From positions 1 through 64,000 of the forward strand of contig JAOFXR010000002.1 of NCBI GenBank assembly GCA_028047635.1: a DNA stretch of 64,000 bases, read 5' to 3'. The translations under genes and the position numbers were made by a program. Position 1 is the stretch's first letter; each line of letters starts with the position of its first letter. The stretch comes from Verrucomicrobiales bacterium (GTDB taxonomy: Bacteria; Verrucomicrobiota; Verrucomicrobiia; Verrucomicrobiales; DEV007). Positions 32,549-42,590 of the stretch are shown here, in pieces. The notes beneath the pieces were generated by a model. It saw only the letters and a list, made by a program, of their open reading frames with translations. It had not been told where the DNA came from and searched no databases.

Positions 32549-34096
32549 ATGCGAAGAAAATTCCTCTCAATCCTACTCGTCGGCTCAATGGGCCCTCTCG
32601 CTCTCCAGGCAGAGAACGTAGACTTCATGACTCAGGTGAAGCCACTTTTCGAGGGCGCCTGTGTGCATTGCCACAGCCCTGAGAAAGCTAAAAAGGAAGG
32701 CGGCGACTACATCATGTCGACCAAAAAGGCCGCTTTTGCCGGTGGCGATAGCTACGGCGACGAAGTGATTCTTCCAAAAGACTCGAACAACAGTCCTGTC
32801 TATTGGATGACAACGATTCACGTCGAAGATCCCGATGATGACGAGGCAATGCCCCCCAAGAAGCCTCTAAACGAACATCAGCAGAACCTCATTCGCGACT
32901 GGATCGACCAGGGCGCTGAGTGGCCCGAGGGCGTTGAACTCGAAGAAGAAGCACGCGTGACCTTTCAAAGCGTCCGTGGCCTTCTCATGAAAGGCGGCCC
33001 TTTCACTACCAAGCAAATCAAAACGCTTAAACTTTGGGCTGCGCAAGGAGCTGATTGGCCCGCAGGCAACAGTCTCGGTGGTGCTGCCGAAGATGAAGAC
33101 GCCCTCGGTGACAACCAAGCTCTCGCGAAAGCGATCCGTGAAAATATTCTCGCCAACTCTCCTGAGAAGGCGGAAGGCGACATGAAGGATTACACCAACA
33201 CGATCCCCAAAACCGGAGTCAAATATGACATGGTGGCGATCAAAGGCGGCGAATTCATGATGGGCAGCCCTGCTGACGAGAAAGGCCGCTTCGAAGACGA
33301 AGGCCCTCAGCATAAGGTGAAAGTAGATCCTTTCTGGATGGGTAAGTTTGAGGTTACCTGGAACATGTATGAGCCCTTTATGATCACCGGCGTAGCACGG
33401 AACAAGGATGGCTCCCCTCAGGATATTCCAGACGACTCCGCTCCTGTTGACGTGATTTCAAGCCCGACGACGCCCTACACCGAAATGAGCTTCGGCATGG
33501 GAACAGACGGGTATCCCGCAATCTGTATGACGCAGCACGCCGCTAACAAGTTTTGCGCATGGCTCAGTGCTCAGACAGGACACTACTACCGCCTTCCTAC
33601 CGAAGCGGAGTGGGAGTATGCCTGCCGCGCCGGAACGACAGGACCGTTCTCCTGCCCGGAAGAGGAATTATCCGACTACGCGGTTCTTGATCCTGAGCAA
33701 ATTCGAGTGGGTTACGAGAAGATTGGAACCAAAAAGCCCAATCCATGGGGACTCCACGACATGCACGGAAACGTCATGGAGTGGGTGCTCGACCAGTATC
33801 AAGCCGATGCCTACGCAGGCCGCACGGGTGTCTCAGAGAATCCCTTTGTCTTTCCAACCAAGCTTTATCCCCGTGTCGCACGTGGTGGCTCATGGTATGA
33901 CCCTGCGGAGGAACTTCGTTCGGCTCGCCGTATCTTCTCCGACGAAAATTGGAAAACACAGGATCCTCAGTTGCCTAAGTCAATTTGGTATCACACCGAC
34001 GCTCATTGGCTCGGCTTCCGTTTCGTTCGCCCTCTCAGCATTCCTGAGGAGAAAGAGATGCACGAACGCTGGAGTCTCGGACGTGGTGACGAATAA
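32549..34096 (+). CDS. cytochrome c (PVC-type) + SUMF1-domain fusion protein
   Basis: CVHCHSPEKAKKEGGDYIMSTK then GGEFMMGSPADEKGRFEDEGPQHKVKVDPFWMGKFEVTW..RLPTEAEWEYACRAG..MHGNVMEWV..RGGSW. Confidence 0.85.
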   Translation: MRRKFLSILLVGSMGPLALQAENVDFMTQVKPLFEGACVHCHSPEKAKKEGGDYIMSTKKAAFAGGDSYGDEVILPKDSNNSPVYWMTTIHVEDPDDDEAMPPKKPLNEHQQNLIRDWIDQGAEWPEGVELEEEARVTFQSVRGLLMKGGPFTTKQIKTLKLWAAQGADWPAGNSLGGAAEDEDALGDNQALAKAIRENILANSPEKAEGDMKDYTNTIPKTGVKYDMVAIKGGEFMMGSPADEKGRFEDEGPQHKVKVDPFWMGKFEVTWNMYEPFMITGVARNKDGSPQDIPDDSAPVDVISSPTTPYTEMSFGMGTDGYPAICMTQHAANKFCAWLSAQTGHYYRLPTEAEWEYACRAGTTGPFSCPEEELSDYAVLDPEQIRVGYEKIGTKKPNPWGLHDMHGNVMEWVLDQYQADAYAGRTGVSENPFVFPTKLYPRVARGGSWYDPAEELRSARRIFSDENWKTQDPQLPKSIWYHTDAHWLGFRFVRPLSIPEEKEMHERWSLGRGDE

Positions 34097-34126
34097 TCGG
34101 ATTCACGATTTCCCGCGAATTACCGC

Positions 34127-35293
34127 ATGAATTCTTCAAAAAAGGCGAGCCGATTGGTTCGTCTTTTTTTGTGCCTTTTCGTCTCGCTAACTTCAGCAAA
34201 CGCCGACGACACGGGGATTCCGATTCGCTGGAAAAGAGAAGCCGTCGCGCGAGCCAAAGACAGGGCAGTCGTGCCATTAATTCCCCACTACGAAAAATCG
34301 CTCGTCCGGAGAATCTACAACCGCATTCTCACAACGGAGGCTACAAAAAAAGAAAACTACCGCGCTGAAATACCCGAGACAGGAACACCCTATGAGATGA
34401 TTTATCTCAACGAGGGCGATTTTCTCATGGGAAGTCCCGCTCAAGAACCCAAGCGGAACCTGGACGAAGGCCCGCAGCGTGAAATCGCTGTCTCGGGATT
34501 CTGGATGAGTAAACATGAAATGACCTGGGCTCAATTTATGCCATTTGCACAAAAGGACCCTCCTAACCATTACACCATATCCGGTAGCCCCAAAGATCCC
34601 AAGGGTCTCGACAAACTTACTGACTGGATCTCGTCACCCACTCAGGTTTACGCCAGCCCTGATTTTGGAATGGGGGTGGATAACGACTTTCCTGCTGTTG
34701 GAATGACTCAGAATGCCGCGCTTCGATTCTGCCAGTGGCTCAGCTTGCAGACCGGGCATTTTTACAGACTCCCGACCGAGGATGAGTGGGAATTCGCCTG
34801 CCGCGCGGGAACGGCAACCCCGTTCTCCTGTCCCGAAGATCAGCTCGCAGAGTATGCGGTTATCGACCCTCTACAGATACGAACCGCTTACGAAAAGGTG
34901 GGATCTAAAAAGCCCAACCCCTGGGGACTTTACGACATGCACGGAAACGTCATGGAATGGTGTCTCGACGCCTATCGCCCCGGATACGATCACCTCGCAG
35001 CAGAAAACCCCTGGGTTACTCCCACCCAGCGATACGGTCGAGTCATTCGCGGAGGAAGCTGGTATGATTCCGCAGAATACAGCCGCAGTGCTGCTCGCAG
35101 CTGCTCGAATCCTAATTTTAATCTTCAGGATCCGCAACTGCCGCAAAGCATTTGGTGGCTTGTCGATGCCCAGTGGCTCGGGTTTCGAATCATCCGCCCC
35201 CTTGATATTCCTTCCGAAGAGGAGATGTATCAAATATGGAACTCAGGAGCAATGCACCATCAGAAAAAGGACGGCGTTTTTGAACTTCGCTGA
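34127..35293 (+). CDS. SUMF1-domain protein
   Basis: EGDFLMGSPAQEPKRNLDEGPQREIAVSGFWMSKHEMTW..RLPTEDEWEFACRAG..MHGNVMEWC..RGGSW; paralog of preceding gene. Confidence 0.85.
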   Translation: MNSSKKASRLVRLFLCLFVSLTSANADDTGIPIRWKREAVARAKDRAVVPLIPHYEKSLVRRIYNRILTTEATKKENYRAEIPETGTPYEMIYLNEGDFLMGSPAQEPKRNLDEGPQREIAVSGFWMSKHEMTWAQFMPFAQKDPPNHYTISGSPKDPKGLDKLTDWISSPTQVYASPDFGMGVDNDFPAVGMTQNAALRFCQWLSLQTGHFYRLPTEDEWEFACRAGTATPFSCPEDQLAEYAVIDPLQIRTAYEKVGSKKPNPWGLYDMHGNVMEWCLDAYRPGYDHLAAENPWVTPTQRYGRVIRGGSWYDSAEYSRSAARSCSNPNFNLQDPQLPQSIWWLVDAQWLGFRIIRPLDIPSEEEMYQIWNSGAMHHQKKDGVFELR

Positions 35294-35295
35294 TC

Positions 35296-36348
35296 ATGAA
35301 TCGTTTTCTCAATATCATCTTTGGAGCGCTGCTCCCACTCATCACCTCCTGTCAGGGAGATGAGTGGGAACTGCATACGGTCAAAGAGCCACACATGGGA
35401 ACCGAATTTACGATTCGAATCTGGGCTCAACCGAGTCAAACAGAAGACCTCACCCTGTTGATTAATAGCGCTTTTGCAAAGGTAGCTGAATTAAATCAGG
35501 CCTGCTCTGATTACCTGCCCGAATCAGAGATCAATCAGTTCGCGAAGTCTCCTTCGCGCTATCCGATCGAAGTGAGCGATGACCTTTTTGATCTGTTCTC
35601 CATCGCAAAAGATCTCCATCAAGATTCCGGAGGCGCTTTCGATATCACGGCGGGCCCGCTTATCAGGCTTTGGCGAATGACGAGAAAGAACCAACGAATG
35701 CCGACACCGGAACAGCTTTTCGGCGCAAAAGCACGGACGGGGTTTGAAAACATTGAGCTCGATGCCTCAGATAAAACGATCACCAAAAAGATCGACGGGA
35801 TGCTTTTCGACCTCGGAGGTATCGCCAAGGGCTACGCCGCTGACGCGGCACTTACCATTCTGCGTGACGGAGGCTTTCCGCGGGCGCTGGTGGCAGCGAG
35901 TGGCGACATCGTCGTTGGAGAAGCACCACCAGGTGAAGACGGCTGGCGTATCGGAATTGAGACGCTCGAACTGGATACTGATTTAAAGAACCTCCAGGTC
36001 CTCATTCTGGAAAACCAAGCCGTCTCTACCTCCGGGGATACGAGGCAATACATCGAGCTGAACGGCTCACGCTATTCTCACATTGTCTCGACGAAAACAG
36101 GTCTTGGTTTGACCGAGAGAATCGGGGCAAGCGTGATCGCACCCAACGCAACGACCTCCGACACGCATGCGACTATCGTTACCCTTTTGGGAGAAAAGGA
36201 AGGCTTGCAATTCATCCGAAATATACGAGAAGTCGAATGCCAGATTGCGGTCATAAACGATGGCCAAGAAGTCTTTACACGCAGCGATGGATTCCTCCGG
36301 CAAGTCCGAACGAAAGTCAAAAAAGAAAGCCCCATCCCCGCGCCGTGA
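35296..36348 (+). CDS. apbE: FAD:protein FMN transferase (ApbE family)
   Basis: MGTEFTIRIWA, DSGGAFDITAGPLIRLWRM, FDLGGIAKGYAADAAL, VAASGDIVV, YSHIVSTKTG. Confidence 0.88.
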   Translation: MNRFLNIIFGALLPLITSCQGDEWELHTVKEPHMGTEFTIRIWAQPSQTEDLTLLINSAFAKVAELNQACSDYLPESEINQFAKSPSRYPIEVSDDLFDLFSIAKDLHQDSGGAFDITAGPLIRLWRMTRKNQRMPTPEQLFGAKARTGFENIELDASDKTITKKIDGMLFDLGGIAKGYAADAALTILRDGGFPRALVAASGDIVVGEAPPGEDGWRIGIETLELDTDLKNLQVLILENQAVSTSGDTRQYIELNGSRYSHIVSTKTGLGLTERIGASVIAPNATTSDTHATIVTLLGEKEGLQFIRNIREVECQIAVINDGQEVFTRSDGFLRQVRTKVKKESPIPAP

Positions 36349-36736
36349 CGGTCGCGAGGCGGCGGTTCAGTATCTTTACGGAAACGACATCAGTGGTGAG
36401 GTCGATTTTTCACCCGAGCGGGTTGCTGAATTTTGGGAGATTCGTCTCGCCAAGTCTTTTGCGCAGGAATTCACTGCTGAACTTCTCGGTGGAATCCAAG
36501 ATCATCTTCCGGAGATTGATCGGGCCATTCGCGAAAGACTCGATAATTTCGCCTTTGAAAGGCTAACCGCTGTGGACCGGAACATTTTGCGCCTTGGGAC
36601 ATACGAGATTCGTTTCACCGATCACATTCCCCCTCAGGCCGCGATCAACGAAGCGATTGAAATCGCGAAGCGCTTCGGAACCGAAGAATCCCCGGGTTTC
36701 ATTAACGGAATTCTCGACAAGATTCTTAAAAGCTAA
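36260..36736 (+). CDS. nusB: transcription antitermination factor NusB
   Basis: RRDGREAAVQYLYGNDIS.., LTAVDRNILRLGTYEIRF..PPQAAINEAIEIAKRFGTEESPGFINGILDKI; overlaps apbE 3' end. Confidence 0.88.
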   Translation: MAKKSLHAAMDSSGKSERKSKKKAPSPRRDGREAAVQYLYGNDISGEVDFSPERVAEFWEIRLAKSFAQEFTAELLGGIQDHLPEIDRAIRERLDNFAFERLTAVDRNILRLGTYEIRFTDHIPPQAAINEAIEIAKRFGTEESPGFINGILDKILKS

Positions 36737-36757
36737 GCGCCAGCTTCACTCACTATT

Positions 36758-37606
36758 ATGGGACTTTTTTCCTCCATCATTAACCGCTTCAAAGGAAACG
36801 ACATTGATTGGGACGATCTTGAAGAGACCTTAATCGCTGGAGACCTTGGAATTCGACTCACGACTAAAATCGTTGACGATCTCAAAGAGCAGAAGGGCAA
36901 AATCAGCGCGGATTCAGTTGCCGAAACTTGCAAAAAAGAGATCACCACTATTCTTGGCGGGACCGCCATCCCTGTTCCCCCTCCCGGTGAGCCCGGAAAG
37001 CCGACCGTCATTCTTGTCGCCGGTGTGAATGGTGTTGGAAAAACAACTTCGGTTGCCAAGCTGGCGGCCTTTCTTAAAGGAAACGGGCACAGCGTCGTGC
37101 TTGCGGCCGCGGACACCTTTCGCGCAGCAGCAATCGAGCAGCTCAAAATCTGGGCCGAACGTATCGATGTGCCTGTGGTAACGACCGAATATCAGGGCGA
37201 TCCGTCCGCGGTCTGCTTTGAGGCACACAAACAAGCGATAGCAACAGGAGCGAACTACGTTATTTGTGATACAGCGGGACGACTACACACCCGCCACAAC
37301 TTAATGGAGGAGCTGAAAAAGATCCGCCGGACTATCGCCAAACAGGACGAAAGCGCTCCTCATGAACGCTGGATTGTCGTCGATGCGACAACTGGATCGA
37401 ACGCGGTTTCCCAGGCGAAAGAATTTCAGTCAGCTTTCGATCTCAATGGCGTCATTGTCACCAAGCTCGATGGTTCGGGAAAAGGCGGTAGCGTTGTCGC
37501 TATACAGCACGAACTGGGCGTCCCGACCCGTTTTATCGGAACCGGTGAAGAAGCAGCTAATTTCGAACATTTCGATCCCGAAACGTTCGTCGATACCTTG
37601 CTTTAA
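36758..37606 (+). CDS. ftsY: signal recognition particle receptor FtsY
   Basis: [75 protein letters not shown]. Confidence 0.93.
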   Translation: MGLFSSIINRFKGNDIDWDDLEETLIAGDLGIRLTTKIVDDLKEQKGKISADSVAETCKKEITTILGGTAIPVPPPGEPGKPTVILVAGVNGVGKTTSVAKLAAFLKGNGHSVVLAAADTFRAAAIEQLKIWAERIDVPVVTTEYQGDPSAVCFEAHKQAIATGANYVICDTAGRLHTRHNLMEELKKIRRTIAKQDESAPHERWIVVDATTGSNAVSQAKEFQSAFDLNGVIVTKLDGSGKGGSVVAIQHELGVPTRFIGTGEEAANFEHFDPETFVDTLL

Positions 37607-37623
37607 TTAACCTCTCCCCGGAA

Positions 37624-38865
37624 TCAGGAAACGAGTACAGGCTCCAGTCCCTGCGGTCCCGTTTCAGGCACTGCGAGGCGGTTCGGCAGTTCAAGTTTAC
37701 TTTCGTTATCCTCCATTTGCTTTGCTTTCACAGGCAAAATGAGTGAAATCGCATTTCGCCCGTCCTCTCTGATGTTAGCGCCAATTTTCCCACCGTGATA
37801 GAACACTGTTAGGTAGCAGGCCATCAAATTAGTCCCCAATTCTTCAGGGCGATCGCTTCTTACATAGAAAGGATCAAAAATACGCTCCAAGTCTTTTAGA
37901 GGAAGCGGACTACCATTGTCCATCACCTCAATTTTGATCGCTTCAGACCCTGCCATTTCGCTAAATGCGATTTCGACGTTACCTCCGTTTTTCAAACTGC
38001 AGGTCACCTCATCAAAGAGAAGGCGAAACATCTGAGAAATCCGGCTCGGGTCGCCCTCAATCCGCGGAATTTCGCTAGTAGACGATACCGAGACCAAGAT
38101 ATCCGACCGACCACCAAATACGAGATCAGTAGCCTGACTGACGGTCTCAACCAGATCAATTTCACCATCAAGCTTAAGCGTGTTCGAACAGGTTCCCTCA
38201 GCAAGGTTCCCGAGCATGGAAGTCATCCTATCGATTTGTCCGCCCACTTCGTCGTAACAACTGCTCCAGAAAGCCTTGTCCCGGGGCTCGTTCTCAATCT
38301 CTTCCGCTAACTGGTAAGGAAGAAGATCATGAAAGGTGCGCATCACAGTGAGAGCATTCCTCATGTGGTGATTCAGTCCTATTGAGAGAATATCGATACT
38401 CGCTGCCTTGTCCGCCATCATGAGATCGTGGAAAGCATTCGCTTTTTCTCTTACCAGCCGGTCTTTTTCACGCGCCAGAGAATAATGTCCCAACGCCTTT
38501 ATAATTCGGTGCTCGAGATCCGAGGGATCCCACGGCTTTGACAGATAGGAATACAAAAGGTCCTCGTTCAGGGCATCCACTGCCACATCAAGATCGGCAA
38601 AGGCGGTGACAAGAAAGCGTAATGGAGCCGGGTTCACATCTCTTACCTGAGCAAGAAAATCGAGCCCGGAAATATTGGGCATTTTTTTATCGCTTAAGAC
38701 AAGGCCAATGTGATCATGATTCGCCTTGAAGATTTTCAATCCCTCTTCAGGACTGCTTGCCACATAAATGTGCGCAATATCTTCGAAGATGGCTTCAAAG
38801 TACTTCAGCGACTTCACTTCGTCGTCAACGTAGAGAACTCCTAGGTTAGGAAACTGCTTGTTCAT
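37624..38865 (-). CDS. response regulator receiver + HATPase hybrid protein
   Basis: Receiver VLYVDDEVKSL..LVLSDKKMPNISGLDFL..SKPW; C-term GHKL-like IEVMDNGSPLPLKDLERIFDPFYV. Confidence 0.8.
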   Translation of the reverse strand: MNKQFPNLGVLYVDDEVKSLKYFEAIFEDIAHIYVASSPEEGLKIFKANHDHIGLVLSDKKMPNISGLDFLAQVRDVNPAPLRFLVTAFADLDVAVDALNEDLLYSYLSKPWDPSDLEHRIIKALGHYSLAREKDRLVREKANAFHDLMMADKAASIDILSIGLNHHMRNALTVMRTFHDLLPYQLAEEIENEPRDKAFWSSCYDEVGGQIDRMTSMLGNLAEGTCSNTLKLDGEIDLVETVSQATDLVFGGRSDILVSVSSTSEIPRIEGDPSRISQMFRLLFDEVTCSLKNGGNVEIAFSEMAGSEAIKIEVMDNGSPLPLKDLERIFDPFYVRSDRPEELGTNLMACYLTVFYHGGKIGANIREDGRNAISLILPVKAKQMEDNESKLELPNRLAVPETGPQGLEPVLVS

Positions 38866-40357
38866 TTCTTTGTTTTACTGGTTGGACAATTCTTTTAGAG
38901 GCCGAAGGAAGCTGGTGTTCCGCACGGTTTTTAAATACAGGAGTCAAGGGGAGCGAAATCAGGAATTCAGTAAAATCGCCCTCTACTGAATTCACCGCGA
39001 GAGACCCGCGATGGGCTTCAATGATTCGGAAGCAAATACTGAGACCAAGGCCCGTGCCTTCGCCGGCCTCCTTTGTCGTAAAAAACGGATCAAAAATCTC
39101 TTTTCGGATCTTCTCGGAAATTCCAGGCCCGTTGTCTCGAACCATCAAAATGACCTGCCCCTCGTCGATGACGCCTCGAATCTCGATTTCGTTCCTTCGA
39201 TCGAAATCCGCTTTTTCCATCGCTTGAATCGAGTTATGAATGAGGTTGATGAAGACTTGGGTAATCTGGTTTTTCACCCCTTCGACCTTTAGGCCATCGC
39301 CCATCATGACGGAGACTTTAGTGAAGGTTTCTGCAATCTCGCTTCCCAACATTCGCAGGGCGACATTAACAGGTTCTCTTAGATCAAATTCGATCTGGAC
39401 CTCACTAGTCTTGTGCGAAAATTCTCGCAGCTCGGAAACGATATCCTTCATTCGATCAATACTGTCTTGGATATCATCGACAGCTTCAATCATTTGTCCG
39501 TCAGCATCCTGATGCCTCAGGCGTTTACGCAGGAGAAATAGCGCCTGGTTAGAATAGTTCAGGGGATTCCCGATTTCGTGAATCACCCCTGCACTGAGCT
39601 GGCCAAGTGATGCCATTTTCTCGGACTGGATCAGCTGGCTCTCGGTATGGTCGAGTTCGTGAACGATTTCCTTCAATTTTTTAGCATTTTGCCTCAAGGC
39701 AATCTTCTGAAGTCTCATCTTTTCCCGCCCCATAAAATCCTGAATACGAATATTGTGGTGAGCGACACTTCCGCAGACGATCACGAACCCCTTCGCGGTT
39801 AGAAAGAGAACGTTACTGGTGAATCCGGCGGCGGCCGCAGAATCCATGCCCAAAATCAAAGCGGTCGAGCAGGACACCAAATAGAAAATCAAAACCGTAG
39901 TGCAAACGATAAAGGCCTCGCGATACGTCCAGTGAAACAGAAATCCGATCGCCACAATACAAAGTGAAAGCCCGGCATAGTAGGGCGTTGCCGGATCTTG
40001 TGCGACAAAGATCATTCCGGCAATGAAGCCAGCCGGAACGAGCGGAAGAACAACGGTCAAAACCCGAAAATACTTTTTCCCGAATCTGGAAATCACTAGC
40101 GCAAGAATCCCGAGAATGATGACTGAGCAGAGCACTCTCAACCAGCCGAATAGATAGATATGCTCGGGATAAGCAAAGAAATCAACAATACTGAATAAAG
40201 GGACCAATAAGGCTGCTAAAACACAGATCAGGCGAAGATTTTTGAGGATCAGTCGACGATCCTCTGCAATGAGGAGTTTCCAGCCTACATCACTCAATTC
40301 GGACTGTGACGACAGACCGAATGAGAACATTTGCTTCGTGTTGGAAGAACCCAGCAT
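38846..40357 (-). CDS. sensor histidine kinase, multi-TM N-terminus
   Basis: H-box MASLGQLSAGVIHEIGNPLNYSNQA, N-box FINLIHNSIQAME, G-boxes VRDNGPGISEKIRKEIFDPFFTTKEAGEGTGLGLSI. Confidence 0.93.
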   Translation of the reverse strand: MLGSSNTKQMFSFGLSSQSELSDVGWKLLIAEDRRLILKNLRLICVLAALLVPLFSIVDFFAYPEHIYLFGWLRVLCSVIILGILALVISRFGKKYFRVLTVVLPLVPAGFIAGMIFVAQDPATPYYAGLSLCIVAIGFLFHWTYREAFIVCTTVLIFYLVSCSTALILGMDSAAAAGFTSNVLFLTAKGFVIVCGSVAHHNIRIQDFMGREKMRLQKIALRQNAKKLKEIVHELDHTESQLIQSEKMASLGQLSAGVIHEIGNPLNYSNQALFLLRKRLRHQDADGQMIEAVDDIQDSIDRMKDIVSELREFSHKTSEVQIEFDLREPVNVALRMLGSEIAETFTKVSVMMGDGLKVEGVKNQITQVFINLIHNSIQAMEKADFDRRNEIEIRGVIDEGQVILMVRDNGPGISEKIRKEIFDPFFTTKEAGEGTGLGLSICFRIIEAHRGSLAVNSVEGDFTEFLISLPLTPVFKNRAEHQLPSASKRIVQPVKQRNEQAVS

Positions 40358-40574
40358 TCGTAGATAATATCATAATTATTTTAATTATAATAATAATCCA
40401 TAAATATTACTATATCCAGAGGCGTTTATTTCGGAAATACGGGGCTATCGAGCGATTTCAGGGGGAAATCTGCGCCTTTCAGCCAGAAAAGATGGCGCGG
40501 CTGTTGCCAAATCAAAATCAGAATGCGCCAATCAAAACGGTTCTTTTCCCTAAAAAAGGGTAAGAAGTTTCCCG

Positions 40575-42041
40575 CTACTTAACCAAGTGCGGAAAGACAA
40601 TTTTCAGATCGACGGTGTCGTTCAACTCATCTTGCAGCGCTAACAGCGAACTGAACAGGCTCAGAACCTTTGACTGCTTGGCTTCGGCAAGATCGTTCAT
40701 CTCCATAGGATCATTCTCGAGGTCATAAAGAATCACTCGGGGAACTTTCGGATAGACGATCAATTTAAATCCGTCCTTCGTGATGCTTCGCTGACTCTTG
40801 AGGTAAGCACCATAAATGGACTCATACCCTTTTGACTCTCCAGCAAGAATCGGAAGAAGAGATTGAAATTCCACGTGGTCCGGCTTTTCAATCCCAGCCA
40901 GTTCGAGTGACGTCGGCATTACATCCTGCAAATAGATAGGAGTATCCATTTTCTTACCGGCTTCGATGTCAGGACCGACAATCATAAAAGGAACATGGGT
41001 GCTGTGATCGTAAAGGTTTTGTTTCCCCATGAAACCATGATGCCCGACCGCGAGCCCGTGATCTGATGTAAAAACGATATAGGTATTGTCCGCCTTGCCG
41101 CTTTTCTCCAACGCATCCAGAATCCGGCCGACCTGCTCATCCATGTGCGTAATAATCGCATAGTATTCCTGACGATGAACTTGCACGGCATACTCGGTAC
41201 GCGGCACCGGAGACAGGCGCTCGTCGCGTAAGGTGACCGGATTATCGATTAACTTTCGATCCGGATAATCCGGCTGATAGTTTTCAGGAATCATGATTCG
41301 GTCAAGAGGGTAACGATCAACAAACTCCTTCGGTGCCTGTCGTGGATCATGGGGAGCGTTGAAAGCGATGTACATGAAGAACGGATTCTCATCCGCCTTG
41401 GCTTCACTCAAAAAATCACACGCATCATCCCCCACCACTTCACTCCAGTGCTTACCGCCTTCCCAAAATCCACCAAAAGAGCGATCAAAGGGGCGCCAGG
41501 CATCGGGAACTCCCTGAACCGGTCGGTCGTAGCCTGTCTTAGTCTGCTGCGGCATGCCGCCACGCACGTTGCGAGCCACATCAAAAATCTTGTTCGCATC
41601 CGCCCTTACATGCCACTTGCCCGTGAAATAGGTCAGATAACCGGACTGACTCATCAGTTGTGACCACATCAATCCCTCTTCCTGAAAGTTGGGAATGCCT
41701 GCTGCCGTCCCCGCACTGGCTTTCGCCTTTCCTCCAAGCCCCTGTGAAAGCCGCTCTGCGTTCCACACAAACGCACCTGTATTCAGCATGTGCCGGCTTG
41801 CGACACAAACCGCACCACTCCAGCTCCCCATGTTGTAAGCATGAGTGAAGGTAGTCCCCCGCTCAACCAACTTGTCGAGATTTGGAGTATCAATATCCGT
41901 CTTCTCAAAAGCACGGATCGTTTCGTAACATTGATCGTCCGAGAAAATAAAGAGAATGTTAGGACGATCTTCCCCAAAAGAGGTCAGAGCCGCCAATGAG
42001 CCCGCCAAAACGAGAAGTAGTTTACGCCAAGTATATGTCAT
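40575..42041 (-). CDS. sulfatase
   Basis: NILFIFSDDQCYETIRAF, FGly motif CVASR, IVFTSDHGLAVGHHGFMGKQNLYDHS. Confidence 0.94.
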   Translation of the reverse strand: MTYTWRKLLLVLAGSLAALTSFGEDRPNILFIFSDDQCYETIRAFEKTDIDTPNLDKLVERGTTFTHAYNMGSWSGAVCVASRHMLNTGAFVWNAERLSQGLGGKAKASAGTAAGIPNFQEEGLMWSQLMSQSGYLTYFTGKWHVRADANKIFDVARNVRGGMPQQTKTGYDRPVQGVPDAWRPFDRSFGGFWEGGKHWSEVVGDDACDFLSEAKADENPFFMYIAFNAPHDPRQAPKEFVDRYPLDRIMIPENYQPDYPDRKLIDNPVTLRDERLSPVPRTEYAVQVHRQEYYAIITHMDEQVGRILDALEKSGKADNTYIVFTSDHGLAVGHHGFMGKQNLYDHSTHVPFMIVGPDIEAGKKMDTPIYLQDVMPTSLELAGIEKPDHVEFQSLLPILAGESKGYESIYGAYLKSQRSITKDGFKLIVYPKVPRVILYDLENDPMEMNDLAEAKQSKVLSLFSSLLALQDELNDTVDLKIVFPHLVK

Positions 42042-42186
42042 CCCCCAAAGAAGAACAGTTGCGGATAAGATGCAACACCGTGATCCCCCGAAATTCCTCA
42101 CCATCCCGAATAGCAAATTAAAAGTTGGCAAAAACACACGAATTGTGATGCTTAGTACATGTTTATAATTCCCAGCAGATAATATC

Positions 42187-42525
42187 ATGAGTAAACTCGA
42201 CGACCTCCTCGTGAAATACACAGCAGACCTCGAAGCCATTGGCGAAAAGGTTGATGCTAAATTTCTCCGCGCCGTTGCCAAGGCATGCGGTCCTGCCATT
42301 TATCGAAAAGACGCTTCATTGGTAGCCGTTTCCGACAAGAAAGAAGTCGAGCGTGTCCGCTCGAACTTCCTCATTAAGAAGCTCGGTCTCAAAGACACTC
42401 CGAAGCTCGACGAAGGAATCAATGCCGTTGAAAAAGCCTACAGCAAGCGTGCCAAGTCACGGGTTGTATTCTACTACCTCCTTGCGAAGCACTTCAAAAA
42501 GCGCGCTGCGATCATGCCGAAATAA
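42187..42525 (+). CDS. DUF2853 family protein
   Basis: DDLLVKYTADLEAIGEKVDAKFLRAVAKACGPAIYRKDASLVA..FLIKKLGLKD. Confidence 0.8.
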   Translation: MSKLDDLLVKYTADLEAIGEKVDAKFLRAVAKACGPAIYRKDASLVAVSDKKEVERVRSNFLIKKLGLKDTPKLDEGINAVEKAYSKRAKSRVVFYYLLAKHFKKRAAIMPK

Positions 42526-42556
42526 TTTCTATCGAACTCAATAGTTCGAATTAGAC

Positions 42557-42590
42557 AAAGCCTTTCCCTTAGCGGGGAAAGGCTTTTTTT
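42557..42590 (+). terminator. intrinsic terminator
   Basis: aaagcctttccc-ttagcgg-ggaaaggctttttttat. Confidence 0.8.

Noticed and set aside
40365-40420. AT-rich stretch with ATAATT repeats upstream of the histidine kinase
   Set aside because: Most simply a promoter/intergenic AT-rich tract; no consistent repeat unit.
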